Shown: positions 1 through 12,728 of the stretch, piece by piece
How the letters are laid out: each line of letters starts with the position of its first letter
Numbering within the stretch: the stretch's first letter is position 1
Translations under genes and position numbers: made by a program
Assembly (NCBI RefSeq): GCF_004118975.1
Contig: NZ_CP035376.1
Span: 1 to 64,000, forward strand
From: Luteimonas sp. YGD11-2
GTDB lineage: Bacteria; Pseudomonadota; Gammaproteobacteria; Xanthomonadales; Xanthomonadaceae
Reading direction: 5' to 3'
Length of the DNA: 64,000 nucleotides
Notes under the pieces: model-generated
What the model was told of the DNA's origin: nothing
What the model saw: the letters and a program-made list of their open reading frames with translations, nothing else
Database searches by the model: none

Positions 1-52
1 GCCCATCCTGCGGCGGCGCGCAGGTCGCCTGCTGAAAAAAGTTCAACACCCG

Positions 53-1381
53 ATGGATGTCTGGCCCCGCTGTCTCGAACGCCTCGAAGCCGAATTCCCG
101 CTCGAGGACGTGCACACCTGGCTCAAGCCCCTGCAGGCCGCGCGGCGCGACGACATGACGGTGCTGTACGCACCCAACGCCTTCGTCCGCGACGAGGTGC
201 GCTCGCGCTACCTGGCGCGCATCCGCGAGCTGCTCGCGCATTTCGCCGGCAACGGCGAGGTCTCGCTGGAGATCGGCTCGCTGCCGCGCGCGGCGCCGGA
301 GACGATGGCCGACACGCCGATCAGCGTGGTGCCGCCGCAGGCGCCCAGCGAACCGTTCGCCGGCAACCTCGACAGTCATTACACCTTCGAGAACTTCGTC
401 GAGGGCCGCAGCAACCAGCTGGGCCGTGCCGCCGCACTGCAGGCCGCGCAGAAACCCGGCGACCGCGCACACAACCCGCTGCTGCTGTACGGCAGCACCG
501 GCCTGGGCAAGACCCATCTGATGTTCGCCGCCGGCAATGCCATGCGTGCGGCGAATCCGTCGATGCGGGTGCTGTACCTGCGCTCGGAGCAGTTCTTCAG
601 CGCGATGATGAAGGCGCTGCAGGAAAAGGCGATGGAGGGCTTCAAGCGCCAGTTCCAGCGTGTGGACGCGCTGCTGATCGACGACATCCAGTTCTTCGCC
701 GGCAAGGACCGCACCCAGGAGGAGTTCTTCCACACCTTCAATGCGCTGTTCGACAGCCGCCAGCAGATCATCATGACCTGCGACCGCTTCCCGCGTGAGG
801 TCGAAGGGCTTGAGCCGCGGCTGAAGTCGCGGCTGGCGTGGGGCCTGTCGGTGGCGATCGACCCGCCCGATTTCGAGACCCGCGCGCAGATCGTGCTGTC
901 GAAGGCGCGCGAGCGAGGCGCGCAGATCCCCGAGGACGTCGCGTTCCTGATCGCCAAGAAGATGCGCTCCAACGTGCGCGACCTCGAGGGAGCGCTCAAC
1001 ACGCTGGCGGCACGCGCCAACTTCACCGGCCGCGCGATCACCCAGGAGTTCGCCCAGGAGACCCTCCGCGACCTGCTGCGCGCGCAGATGCACAGTGTCG
1101 GCATCCCCAACATCCAGAAGACCGTGGCAGACTACTACGGCCTGCAGATCAAGGACTTGCTGTCGAAACGGCGTACCCGTTCGCTGGCCCGCCCACGCCA
1201 GATGGCGATGGCACTTGCGAAGGAACTCACCGAACACAGCCTGCCCGAGATCGGCGACGCCTTCGCGGGGCGCGACCATACCACCGTGCTGCATGCCTGC
1301 CGTCAGATCCGCACCCTGATGGAGACCGACGGCAAGCTGCGCGAGGACTGGGACAAGCTGCTGCGCAAGCTCAGCGAGTAG
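53..1381 (+). CDS. dnaA: Chromosomal replication initiator DnaA
   Basis: ATP-dependent initiator that binds DnaA boxes and melts oriC. The 442-residue length is normal for xanthomonads. The N-terminal helicase-interaction domain begins [12 protein letters not shown]. The AAA+ core has a Walker A motif GSTGLGKT (about residues 147-154) and a Walker B motif LLIDDIQFF (about 206-214). The C-terminal DNA-binding domain carries the DnaA signature [10 protein letters not shown] (about 404-413). It is the first gene of the window and is followed by dnaN, recF and gyrB, the classical origin cluster. The ATG at 53 gives the family's usual N terminus, although no strong ribosome-binding site is visible. 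Confidence 0.98.
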   Translation: MDVWPRCLERLEAEFPLEDVHTWLKPLQAARRDDMTVLYAPNAFVRDEVRSRYLARIRELLAHFAGNGEVSLEIGSLPRAAPETMADTPISVVPPQAPSEPFAGNLDSHYTFENFVEGRSNQLGRAAALQAAQKPGDRAHNPLLLYGSTGLGKTHLMFAAGNAMRAANPSMRVLYLRSEQFFSAMMKALQEKAMEGFKRQFQRVDALLIDDIQFFAGKDRTQEEFFHTFNALFDSRQQIIMTCDRFPREVEGLEPRLKSRLAWGLSVAIDPPDFETRAQIVLSKARERGAQIPEDVAFLIAKKMRSNVRDLEGALNTLAARANFTGRAITQEFAQETLRDLLRAQMHSVGIPNIQKTVADYYGLQIKDLLSKRRTRSLARPRQMAMALAKELTEHSLPEIGDAFAGRDHTTVLHACRQIRTLMETDGKLREDWDKLLRKLSE

Positions 1382-1626
1382 CGCGAAGAAGCCGGTGCAC
1401 GGAACCGGTACAACATGTGGATAAGTCGACCGCCAATCCGGGGTGCCAGAGTTGTCCACAGGTTGTCTCCAACCCGCACCGACTTGTCCACCCGTTTCAC
1501 AGTTCCAATTTCTCCAAAGGATTCAACGGGTTGAAGCACTAGCCCACCGATTCCGGCGACACCATCACCACCGCTTTTTGATATTTATCCAATCCTTGAT
1601 ACATGGGCATGGGGGTTAGCGCAGGC
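1382..1626. other. oriC: Likely oriC: DnaA-box region between dnaA and dnaN
   Basis: The intergenic region has a perfect DnaA box in reverse orientation (TGTGGATAA, 1416-1424). Near-matches are TTGTCCACA (1452-1460), TTGTCCACC (1484-1492) and TTATCCAAT (1585-1593). AT-richer stretches lie at about 1500-1535 and 1570-1600, unlike the GC-rich flanks. Origins of xanthomonads lie between dnaA and dnaN, so this is the expected place. Only box density and position support the call; unwinding was not tested. Confidence 0.75.
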
Positions 1627-2727
1627 ATGCGATTCAGTCTTCAACGAGAGGTATTCCTGCGACCGCTGGCCCAGGTGGTCAATGTCGTCGAGCGCCGGCA
1701 GACCCTGCCCGTGCTGGCCAACCTGCTGGTGCAGGTGCAGGACGGGCGGGTGTCGCTGACCGGTACCGACCTCGAGGTCGAGATGGTTGCGCGCTCCGCG
1801 GTCGACGACGCGGTCGACGGCGAGACCACGATCCCGGCACGCAAGCTGTTCGAGATCGTCCGTGCCCTGCCCGACGGCAGCAAGGTCACGGTCTCGCAGA
1901 CCGGCGACAAGATCACCGTGCAGGCCGGGCGCAGCCGCTTCACCCTGGCGAGCCTGCCGGCCAACGACTTCCCGTCGATCGATGACGTGGAGACCACCGA
2001 GCGGGTGCAGGTGCCCGAGGCCACGCTGAAGGAGCTGATCGAACGCACCGCGTTCGCGATGGCCCAGCAGGACGTGCGCTACTACCTCAACGGGCTGCTG
2101 TTCGACCTTGGTGAAAGCCGGCTGCGTTGCGTAGCGACCGACGGCCACCGCCTGGCGCTGTGCGAGGCCGAGCTGGAGGCACCGGTGGTGACGCGGCGGC
2201 AGATCATCGTGCCGCGCAAGGGCGTGCAGGAGCTGCAGCGCCTGCTCGAGGGCGGGGACCGCTCGCTGGAACTGGAGATGGACCGCAGCCACCTCCGGGT
2301 CAAACGTGACGATGTCACGTTCACCTCGAAGCTGATCGATGGCAAGTTCCCGGATTACGCCGCGGTGATCCCGATCGGTGCCGACCGTGAAGTGCGGGTG
2401 GATCGCGAGGTGCTGCGCGCGGCGCTGCAGCGTGCGGCGATCCTGTCCAACGAGAAGTACCGCGGTGTCCGCGTCGAGGTCTCGCCTGGCCAGCTCAGGA
2501 TCAGCGCGCACAACCCCGAGCAGGAAGAGGCGCAGGAAGAGATCGAGGCACAGACCAGCGTCGATGACCTCGCGATCGGGTTCAACGTCAACTACCTGAT
2601 GGACGCGCTGAGCGCCCTGCGCGACGAGGAGGTCATCCTGCAGCTGCGCGATGCCAATTCCTCGGCACTGGTGCGAGAGGCGGGCAGCGAGAAGTCGCGG
2701 CATGTGGTGATGCCGTTGCGGCTCTGA
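1627..2727 (+). CDS. dnaN: DNA polymerase III beta sliding clamp
   Basis: Ring-shaped processivity clamp that tethers DNA polymerase III to DNA. The 366-residue protein starts MRFSLQREVFLRPLAQVV, the usual DnaN N terminus. It carries the typical segments LPVLANLLV near the start and GYRGVR-like KYRGVRVEV near residue 285, and ends HVVMPLRL, the canonical clamp C terminus that forms part of the protein-binding pocket. An in-frame ATG 24 bases upstream would add MGMGVSAG, which is not family-like, so the start at 1627 is preferred. Confidence 0.97.
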   Translation: MRFSLQREVFLRPLAQVVNVVERRQTLPVLANLLVQVQDGRVSLTGTDLEVEMVARSAVDDAVDGETTIPARKLFEIVRALPDGSKVTVSQTGDKITVQAGRSRFTLASLPANDFPSIDDVETTERVQVPEATLKELIERTAFAMAQQDVRYYLNGLLFDLGESRLRCVATDGHRLALCEAELEAPVVTRRQIIVPRKGVQELQRLLEGGDRSLELEMDRSHLRVKRDDVTFTSKLIDGKFPDYAAVIPIGADREVRVDREVLRAALQRAAILSNEKYRGVRVEVSPGQLRISAHNPEQEEAQEEIEAQTSVDDLAIGFNVNYLMDALSALRDEEVILQLRDANSSALVREAGSEKSRHVVMPLRL

Positions 2728-2737
2728 CCTGACCCTA

Positions 2738-2753
2738 TGTTCCACGTGAAACA
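2738..2753. promoter_or_regulatory. parS: parS-like centromere site 1
   Basis: TGTTCCACGTGAAACA is a 16-bp near-perfect palindrome. It is identical to a common form of the bacterial chromosomal parS site bound by ParB. It lies 10 bases after the dnaN stop, close to the origin, as parS sites usually do. Confidence 0.85.
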
Positions 2754-2860
2754 GTACCCGGCTCCGGCCGGGTACTTCGTTTCGGGCGTTCGCAGGGAAA
2801 GTCCGCCTCCCCGCGACGCCCTACACTGCTCTGGCTTTCGCCTTCCGGTACCACCGATCC

Positions 2861-6518
<3,658 letters not shown>

Positions 6519-6534
6519 GTCGGCTCGATGCACA

Positions 6535-6562
6535 GGATCCGGCGGCGATGTTTGCCGGATCC
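6535..6562 (+). terminator. Hairpin after gyrB
   Basis: GGATCCGGC and GCCGGATCC form a perfect 9-bp stem with a 10-base loop, starting 17 bases after the gyrB stop. There is no U-tract, so it may be a stabilising or Rho-linked structure rather than an intrinsic terminator. Confidence 0.5.
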
Positions 6563-6660
6563 GGCGATATCACGTCCCGTCCGGCTGGAACCGGGCTTGA
6601 CGAATCGTTAAGCCCCGCCCGATTACAAGTCGAATCCTCTCCCTGCGGAACTCCCGACGC

Positions 6661-7470
6661 ATGAAGCCGATCCTGACAGCGCTGGCCGCGGCCGCGCTTG
6701 TGACCGCCTGCGCGACCACGGTGTCGCCCACCGGGCGCACCCAGTACGTGGGCGCCGTCTCCCAGGCCCAGCTCGACCAGCTCGGCGAGCAGTCGTTCGT
6801 GCAGATGAAGACCCAGCAGCAGGTGTCGGGCGACGCCCGCCAGAACGCCTACGTCAGCTGCGTGGTCAATGCCATCGTGCAGCAGCTGCCGGCCAACGAG
6901 CAGCGCATCCGCTGGGAATCGGCGGTATTCGTGGACGACAATCCGAACGCGTTCGCGCTGCCGGGCGGCAAGGTCGGCGTGTACACCGGCATCTTCAAGG
7001 TCGCGCAGAACCAGGACCAGCTGGCCGCGGTGATCGCCCACGAAATCGGCCACGTCATCGCCCGCCACCACGACGAACGCATTACCCGGCAGGCCGGCGC
7101 GAGCGGCGCGTTGCAGGTCGTCGGCGCCGTGCTCGGCTCGCGCTATGGCGAGGGGGTTGGCAATGCAGCGGTGCAAGGTGGCAGTATTGCCGCCCAGGCG
7201 GGGTTCCTGCTGCCCGGTTCGCGGGAGCAGGAAAGCGAGGCCGACGTGGTCGGCCAGCAACTGATGGCGTCGGCGGGTTTCGATCCGCGGGCCGCGGTCA
7301 ACCTCTGGCAGAACATGATCGCGGCGAGCGGTGGCAACCGTCCCGCGACGTGGCTGTCGACCCACCCGGATCCGCAGAGCCGGATCGGCGAACTCCAGTC
7401 CCGCGCCCAGGGCCTGGTGCCGGCCTGGCAGCAGGCGCGGGCGGCGGGTCGCCAACCCAGGTGTGGCTGA
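6661..7470 (+). CDS. M48-family metallopeptidase lipoprotein (LoiP/YcaL type)
   Basis: Predicted periplasmic zinc metallopeptidase involved in outer-membrane or periplasmic protein quality control. The 269-residue protein has a lipoprotein signal peptide (lipobox LVTAC, Cys about residue 17). The M48 zinc motif is HEIGH (about residues 128-132) and a downstream glutamate occurs in EQESEADVVG, the third zinc-ligand region. Family members such as E. coli LoiP act at the outer membrane; the substrate here is unknown. The gene stands alone after gyrB and before the TPR gene. Confidence 0.9.
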   Translation: MKPILTALAAAALVTACATTVSPTGRTQYVGAVSQAQLDQLGEQSFVQMKTQQQVSGDARQNAYVSCVVNAIVQQLPANEQRIRWESAVFVDDNPNAFALPGGKVGVYTGIFKVAQNQDQLAAVIAHEIGHVIARHHDERITRQAGASGALQVVGAVLGSRYGEGVGNAAVQGGSIAAQAGFLLPGSREQESEADVVGQQLMASAGFDPRAAVNLWQNMIAASGGNRPATWLSTHPDPQSRIGELQSRAQGLVPAWQQARAAGRQPRCG

Positions 7471-7547
7471 CAGGACGTTGGCAGATCGATTCCAGCGCAA
7501 ACCAACGCACCGGCCCGGTGCCCAATGTCAACGCTACAGGTGATTGC

Positions 7548-8744
7548 ATGAAAGCCACTACCCACGCACCGGCCCTGATCGCGCTCGCGGTTGCCGCCGT
7601 CCTCGGCACCGGCACCGTCAATGCCACGGCGACGTCCGGCATCCAGGCCGACGAACAGCAGTGCCAGCGCGAACGCGCGTCGCGCAGCAATCGCCCGCAG
7701 GAGCTCTATCCGGAGTCGACCCGCACGGCACCGACCGAGCGTGCCTCGCAGCGCATGGGTGGCCAGCTCAACAAGCTCGGCACCGCGCTCGACAAGGAAG
7801 ACAACGCGCAGGTGCGGCAGATCGCCGACGAGGTGATCGCCAACGCGCGCGCCAACAACTACGACAAGGCCTATGCCGCGCAACTGGCAGCCAACGCCGC
7901 CTACAACGACGATGACCTGGCCGCGGCCAAGACCTACCTCGTGCAGGCGGTGGAACTCGATGCGCTCGACAACAACGCGCACTTCCAGTCGATGATGATG
8001 CTGGCGCAGCTGCAGGCACAGGACGAGGAGTACGAGCAGGCGCTGGCCACCCTCGACCGTTACCTGGAAGGCAGCCAGAGCAGCAAGGCCGACGACCTCG
8101 CGCTGAAGGGGCAGATCCTCGTCCAGGCCGGCCGCCCGCAGGATGCGATCCCGGTGCTGCGCCAGGCGATCGACGCCGCCGAGACGCCCAACATGGGCTG
8201 GACCCAGGCGCTGATGGCGGCCTACCTCGACACCGAGAACACCACCGAGGCCACCCGCCTCGCCGAGCAGATCGCCGCGGCGTCGCCGGGCGACAAGCGC
8301 TCCCAGCTCAACCTCGCGTCGATGCATATCCAGGCCGACAACAGCGCCGAAGCGATCGCGATCATGGAACGCCTGCGCGCCGAAGGGCAGCTGACCGAGG
8401 ACCGCGAGTACCGCAACCTCTTCGCGCTCCACCTCAACACCGAGGGCGGTGAGCCCAAGGCCATCGAGGTCATCAACGAGGGCCTCGAGAAGGGCGTGCT
8501 GGAGGGCAACCACCAGACCTACCTCGCGCTCGGCCAGGCGTACTACTTCTCCGAGCAGGTGGCGCCGGCCATCGACGCCTACCAGAAGGCCGCGCCGCTG
8601 GCCGAGAACGGCGAGACCTATCTCAACCTGGCACGCATCCTCTTCAACGAGGACCGCATCCCGGAAGCCAAGCAGGCGGCGCAGCAGGCGCTGGACAAGG
8701 GAGTCCGCAACCCCGACGAGGCGCGCAAGCTGCTGGCGCACTGA
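7548..8744 (+). CDS. Periplasmic tetratricopeptide-repeat protein
   Basis: A 398-residue protein with a Sec signal peptide (MKATTHAPALIALAVAAVL, cleavage near NATA). The rest is helical TPR-like repeats, for example AAYNDDDLAAAKTYLVQAVELDALDNN and later GQAYYFSEQVAPAIDAYQKA (shown only in part as evidence of the A-x-Y-x-KA pattern). It is conserved in this position in xanthomonads upstream of tonB. TPR proteins mediate protein-protein contacts; the partner is not known. An in-frame start further upstream would overlap the M48 gene and has no signal peptide, so the ATG at 7548 was chosen. Confidence 0.8.
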   Translation: MKATTHAPALIALAVAAVLGTGTVNATATSGIQADEQQCQRERASRSNRPQELYPESTRTAPTERASQRMGGQLNKLGTALDKEDNAQVRQIADEVIANARANNYDKAYAAQLAANAAYNDDDLAAAKTYLVQAVELDALDNNAHFQSMMMLAQLQAQDEEYEQALATLDRYLEGSQSSKADDLALKGQILVQAGRPQDAIPVLRQAIDAAETPNMGWTQALMAAYLDTENTTEATRLAEQIAAASPGDKRSQLNLASMHIQADNSAEAIAIMERLRAEGQLTEDREYRNLFALHLNTEGGEPKAIEVINEGLEKGVLEGNHQTYLALGQAYYFSEQVAPAIDAYQKAAPLAENGETYLNLARILFNEDRIPEAKQAAQQALDKGVRNPDEARKLLAH

Positions 8745-8750
8745 GCGGTC

Positions 8751-8792
8751 GCCACCTCCGCACTGAAAAAACGTTTTCGGTGCGGTGGTGGC
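8751..8792 (+). terminator. Long hairpin between the TPR gene and tonB
   Basis: Bases 8751-8769 pair with 8774-8792: a 19-bp stem with one G-T wobble and one mismatch, and a 4-base loop. A short T-run follows about 8 bases later (near 8800). It starts 7 bases after the TPR stop, which suits a terminator separating the TPR gene from the tonB operon. Confidence 0.6.
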
Positions 8793-8906
8793 GAGGATTC
8801 TTTTTGTTATAGACTTGGGAATTCGCGTCTGCACACGGTGAAGACGCGCTCCAAAGCCACCGACTAGGGGCGCCCCGGCGTCCAGCCAGACTTGAGTTCC
8901 CCCCGC

Positions 8907-9569
8907 ATGACGCAACGCTTGCATAACCAACCGCGCGAAGACGAAGGCCTCAACTGGGCGCGTATCGCTGGCTTCACGATGGTGATCGCAGTCCATGCGG
9001 CCGCGATCATGTTGCTGATGGCGCCGGTCAATCCGCCGGGCGCGGGACCCGAGGAGGAAGAGGTGACCCAGGTGGTCATCATCGAACCGCCGCCGCCGCC
9101 ACCCCCGCCGCCGCCGCCGCCGCCGGAACCGCCGAAGCCGCAGCCCATCAAGGAACTGTCGCCGCCGCGCCCGACTCCGGTGCCGCCGCCGCCGGAAGAT
9201 CCGCCGGTGGTGTTCGACGAGCCGTCACCGGTCGACACGCCTGCACCGACGCCGGCTCCGCCCGCGCCTCCGGCCCCGGTCGCCGATATCGGCGCCAGCG
9301 TCGACATTTCGTCGAAGAACATGAACCCGCCGAAGTACCCGCCCGCCGCCATGCGCGCCGGCATCGAGGGTACGGTGATCCTGATCATCGACGTCGACGC
9401 CAACGGCAACGTCACCAACGTCAGCGTCGAGACCTCCAGCCGCAACCGTGACCTGGACCGTGCCGCGATGCAGGCCGCACGTGGCTGGCGCTTCAACGCC
9501 GCAACCGCCAACGGCAAGCCAGCCGCTGGCCGGGTCCGCGTGCCGGTCGATTTCAACCTCGGCGGCTGA
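8907..9569 (+). CDS. tonB: Energy transducer TonB
   Basis: Inner-membrane-anchored protein that transmits the proton-motive force to TonB-dependent outer-membrane receptors. The 220-residue protein has an N-terminal membrane anchor (about residues 20-40). A long proline-rich periplasmic spacer follows, with a run of more than a dozen prolines near residue 60. The C-terminal TonB domain shows YPPAAMRAGIEGTVIL and RAAMQAARGWRFNPA-like RAAMQAARGWRFNAA. It opens the tonB-exbB-exbD-exbD operon. The ATG at 8907 is preferred over the in-frame TTG five codons upstream. Confidence 0.95.
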   Translation: MTQRLHNQPREDEGLNWARIAGFTMVIAVHAAAIMLLMAPVNPPGAGPEEEEVTQVVIIEPPPPPPPPPPPPPEPPKPQPIKELSPPRPTPVPPPPEDPPVVFDEPSPVDTPAPTPAPPAPPAPVADIGASVDISSKNMNPPKYPPAAMRAGIEGTVILIIDVDANGNVTNVSVETSSRNRDLDRAAMQAARGWRFNAATANGKPAAGRVRVPVDFNLGG

Positions 9570-9646
9570 CGCCTCCGCGGGTCGCAACACCCGTTCCATA
9601 CCGCACCATCCATAACTCCAATCTTCATCATTCAAAGGTAAGCGTC

Positions 9647-10405
9647 ATGCTGCAGGAATCCACCAACGCCCCTGTCACCGGAGCCACCGACAACGCCGCG
9701 GCAATGAGCCAGATGGGCTTCGCGGACATGCTCCAGCACATGGATGCGGTGAACTGGACGGTGCTGATCGTCCTGATCGCCATGTCGGCCATGTCGATCT
9801 ACTGGATCATCTTCAACTTCATCAAGAACATGCGCCTGCGCGCATCCGCCGATCGCGTCGTGACCACGTTCTGGGAAACCCCGAACGCCCAGGACGCCAT
9901 CCGCTACATGGAAGAGCAGCCCGCCAGCGAGCCGTTCTCCAAGGTCGCGCTCGACGCTGCGCAGGCCGCTGCGCACCACCAGCGTCATGAAGGCTCGCGT
10001 CTGGTCGAGTCGCTCAACCGTTCCGAGTTCGTCGACCGCGCCCTGCGCCAGGCCGTGATCCGCGAATCGCTGCGTCTCGAGTCCGGCCTGACCGTGCTCG
10101 CCACCGTCGGCTCGACCGCTCCGTTCGTGGGTCTGCTCGGTACGGTGTGGGGCATCTACCGCGCCCTGATCCGCATCGGTGCCAGCGGCCAGGCCGACAT
10201 GGGTGCCGTGGCCGGTCCGGTCGGCGAGGCGCTGATCATGACCGCGATCGGTCTGGGTGTTGCGATCCCGGCGGTGCTGGGCTTCAACTTCTTCACCCGC
10301 TCCAACCGCATCACCAACAACAAGCTCGACACGTTCGCGCACGACCTGCACGACTTCTTCGCCACGGGTTCGCGCGTGGGCGATGCGCCGCCGGCCCAGC
10401 GCTGA
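9647..10405 (+). CDS. exbB: MotA/TolQ/ExbB proton-channel protein ExbB
   Basis: Inner-membrane component of the TonB motor that forms the pentameric proton channel with ExbD. The 252-residue protein has three predicted membrane segments (about residues 35-55, 140-160 and 190-210). It contains the family motif region TVGSTAPFVGLLGTVWGIY and the segment EALIMTAIGLGVAIPAVLGFN. It follows tonB by 77 bases and precedes two exbD genes. Confidence 0.95.
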   Translation: MLQESTNAPVTGATDNAAAMSQMGFADMLQHMDAVNWTVLIVLIAMSAMSIYWIIFNFIKNMRLRASADRVVTTFWETPNAQDAIRYMEEQPASEPFSKVALDAAQAAAHHQRHEGSRLVESLNRSEFVDRALRQAVIRESLRLESGLTVLATVGSTAPFVGLLGTVWGIYRALIRIGASGQADMGAVAGPVGEALIMTAIGLGVAIPAVLGFNFFTRSNRITNNKLDTFAHDLHDFFATGSRVGDAPPAQR

Positions 10406-10434
10406 TCTCGTCGACGTACTGACGGAGTCCGGAT

Positions 10435-10854
10435 ATGGCTTTCAGTTCCAATGAGGGTGGCGGCAAGCCGATGGCGGCCATCAACGTCGTCCCGCTGGTC
10501 GACGTGATGCTGGTGCTGCTGATCATCTTCATGGTGACGGCACCACTGATGACCCACCGCGTGCAGGTGGACCTGCCCGAAGCCGATCTGCTCGAACGGC
10601 CGGAGGCGGGTCCTGCTCCGCCGATCACCATCGCGGTGACGGACCAGGGCAACGTGTTCATCAACGATCAGCCCGTGTCCCTGGCCCAGCTGGAGAGCGC
10701 GCTGTCGGTGGAGGCACAGAAGACCCCGCAGCCGCCGATCAACCTCCGTGCCGACCGCACCACGAAGTACCGGATCGTCAACGAAGTGGTGACCATCGCG
10801 CAGTCCCAGGGCATGCGTAAGGTCGGCTTCGTATCGACCGTCGAAAGCAATTGA
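10435..10854 (+). CDS. exbD: Biopolymer transport protein ExbD (copy 1)
   Basis: Proton-coupled partner of ExbB and TonB. The 139-residue protein has one membrane helix following [20 protein letters not shown], where the conserved Asp of VDVMLVLL is the proton-carrying residue, then a periplasmic domain. ATG at 10435, 29 bases after exbB. Confidence 0.95.
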   Translation: MAFSSNEGGGKPMAAINVVPLVDVMLVLLIIFMVTAPLMTHRVQVDLPEADLLERPEAGPAPPITIAVTDQGNVFINDQPVSLAQLESALSVEAQKTPQPPINLRADRTTKYRIVNEVVTIAQSQGMRKVGFVSTVESN

Positions 10855-10866
10855 GGAAGAGCACCC

Positions 10867-11280
10867 ATGGCATTCAGTAGTGGTGACGGCGACGGCCCCA
10901 TGGCCGAGATCAACATCATTCCGCTTGCGGACGTGATGCTGGTGCTGCTGATCATCTTCATGGTGACCGCCCTGAAGACGCAGTACCCGATCGACATCGA
11001 CCTGCCGCAGCGTTCGACGACGCCGCCGGACAACCCGGTGGAGCCGCCGGAGCCCGTCCGTCTGCGCATCGACAACTCGAACCAGGTGTTCTGGAACGAC
11101 AGCCCGGTGCCGGTGACCGCGTTGCGCAACATGATGGAAGCGGAAGTGCAGCGTGATCCGGCCAACCAGCCGACGCTGGAGATCGACGCCAGCCAGGACT
11201 CGGACTACGGCGTGCTCGCCAAGGTCCTGGCCGAGGCGAAGAACGCACAGATGCTCAAGATCGGTTTCATCAAGAAGTAA
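10867..11280 (+). CDS. exbD: Biopolymer transport protein ExbD (copy 2)
   Basis: Second ExbD-type protein, 137 residues, with the same membrane-helix motif ([14 protein letters not shown]) and the conserved Asp, but a divergent periplasmic domain ([16 protein letters not shown]). Xanthomonas carries the same tonB-exbB-exbD1-exbD2 order, in which the second ExbD is needed only for some substrates. That specialisation is known from the relatives and is inferred here. Confidence 0.94.
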   Translation: MAFSSGDGDGPMAEINIIPLADVMLVLLIIFMVTALKTQYPIDIDLPQRSTTPPDNPVEPPEPVRLRIDNSNQVFWNDSPVPVTALRNMMEAEVQRDPANQPTLEIDASQDSDYGVLAKVLAEAKNAQMLKIGFIKK

Positions 11281-11336
11281 TCGCAGGACCTGGCCGGTCG
11301 TCGCCTGCAGCGCGCCGGCCAGCCGCTTACCTTTGA

Positions 11337-11362
11337 ACGCCGCCTCCGGGCGGCGTTTTTTT
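11337..11362 (+). terminator. Intrinsic terminator of the tonB-exbB-exbD-exbD operon
   Basis: ACGCCGCC and GGCGGCGT form a GC-rich stem followed by seven T residues, 56 bases after the last exbD stop. The rest of the 309-base gap (11281-11589) has no gene that I can see, only a short GC-rich direct repeat (ACATCGCCCCGCG, near 11417). Confidence 0.92.
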
Positions 11363-11589
11363 GTCTGCGCCCTGGGCACAGCACGGCGTGGAAGGTAGCG
11401 AGCCGACACGGACCGACATCGCCCCGCGACATCGCCCCGCGCCCCGCGCATGAGCGATGGCAGTACCTCGGCGCTGTGATCCGGGTGATCGGAGGGCCAG
11501 CCCACCGACGAGTGCACCGATCGGCGAGTCGCGCGGTCGACCTGGCTTTGCGGATCGCGAACCGACGCAGTACGAACGCAGCGGTGTGA

Positions 11590-12333
11590 TCAGCCGCCGA
11601 CGATGCGCACGTAACGGGCGACGGTGGCGGCGAGCCCGTCGTAGAGCGCCTCGCCGATCAGCGCATGGCCGATCGAGACTTCCAGCACGCCGGGCACGGC
11701 GGCAAGGAACGGGTCGAGGTTGTCCTGGTTGAGGTCGTGACCGGCATTGACGCCGAGCCCGGCATCGCGGGCACGGCGGGCGGTGTCGACGAAGGGAGCC
11801 AGCGTCGCGGTATCGCCGCGCGCGTGGCCCTCGGCGTAGGGGCCGGTGTAGAGCTCGATACGCTGTACGCCGATCGCGGCTGCCTGTTCCACGTCGGCGC
11901 CGGCATCCGCGAACAGGCTGACCCTGCATCCCAGTGCCTGCAGCACCGACACCGGTGCGCGCAGGCGCGCGGCATCACGCGCGAAGTCGAAACCGTGGTC
12001 GGACGTCAGCTGGCCATCGTCGTCCGGCACCAGGGTCGCCTGGTCGGGTCGCGCCAGTTCGCACAGCGCAACAAAACCCGGATAGCCCTCGCGTGCCCCG
12101 GCGAACGGGTTGCCTTCGAGGTTGAACTCGACGCCGCGCTGCCGGCACAGCGCCGCCAATGCGATGACGTCATCGGTGCGTGCGTGGCGTGCGTCGGGGC
12201 GCGGATGGACGGTGAGTCCGTGCGCGCCGGCCTCCAGGCAGACGCTTGCCGCACGCACGACATCCGGTTCGCCACCACCGCGCGAATTGCGCAACAGGGC
12301 GACCTTGTTGAGGTTGACGCTGAGCCGGGTCAT
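11590..12333 (-). CDS. pdxJ: Pyridoxine 5'-phosphate synthase PdxJ
   Basis: Last step of DXP-dependent vitamin B6 synthesis: condenses 3-amino-2-oxopropyl phosphate with 1-deoxy-D-xylulose 5-phosphate. The 247-residue TIM-barrel protein begins [19 protein letters not shown]. It carries the family segments [35 protein letters not shown] and [15 protein letters not shown], in the expected order. It is transcribed away from the tonB operon and lies 15 bases after the small membrane-protein gene on the same strand. Confidence 0.97.
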   Translation of the reverse strand: MTRLSVNLNKVALLRNSRGGGEPDVVRAASVCLEAGAHGLTVHPRPDARHARTDDVIALAALCRQRGVEFNLEGNPFAGAREGYPGFVALCELARPDQATLVPDDDGQLTSDHGFDFARDAARLRAPVSVLQALGCRVSLFADAGADVEQAAAIGVQRIELYTGPYAEGHARGDTATLAPFVDTARRARDAGLGVNAGHDLNQDNLDPFLAAVPGVLEVSIGHALIGEALYDGLAATVARYVRIVGG

Positions 12334-12348
12334 GCGTTGCGTGCGTGC

Positions 12349-12621
12349 TCAGCGTGCGGTGTCACGGTCGCCAAGCGTGGCGGCGGCGGCGGCGGCGCGG
12401 CGCGCCTCGGCCTCCTCGCGCAACCGCCGCAATTCGGTCGGGTCGATCATCATGGTGTCGTCGCGGCTGCGGGTTCCCACCCGCTGTGCGAGAAGCGACA
12501 GTACCCAGATCACCAGGAACACCAGCGCGGCCAGCACGCAGATGACGGCGAGCGCCATCGAGGTGGTCGACATCGCGATGGCGAATGCCGCGATCGCCAG
12601 CAACAGGAACAGCCAGGGCAT
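12349..12621 (-). CDS. Small two-helix membrane protein of unknown function
   Basis: A 90-residue protein (MPWLFLLLAIAAFAIAMSTT...) with two adjacent predicted membrane helices (about residues 2-20 and 24-46). A charged cytoplasmic-type tail follows, rich in Arg and Glu (LRRLREEAEARRAAAA). A good ribosome-binding site, AAGGAG, precedes the ATG. It sits between cls and pdxJ on the same strand, so the three genes may be co-transcribed. It is nested in a much longer spurious open frame. I do not recognise a function. Confidence 0.7.
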   Translation of the reverse strand: MPWLFLLLAIAAFAIAMSTTSMALAVICVLAALVFLVIWVLSLLAQRVGTRSRDDTMMIDPTELRRLREEAEARRAAAAAATLGDRDTAR

Positions 12622-12728
12622 GGGCGCTCTCCTTGAGCCTCGTCCGGTGAAGTCTACCCGCTGCGTGGCGCGGCGGTCGCCGCTCGCGAACGCCACGGCA
12701 CCGCCCGTCCCGAATGCCGGGTGGCAAC

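Noticed and set aside
7143..8996. A 617-codon antisense open frame opposite the M48 and TPR genes
   Set aside because: Composition is that of a shadow frame (Arg, Gly, Val, His runs), with no domain. The plus-strand genes have signal peptides and family motifs.
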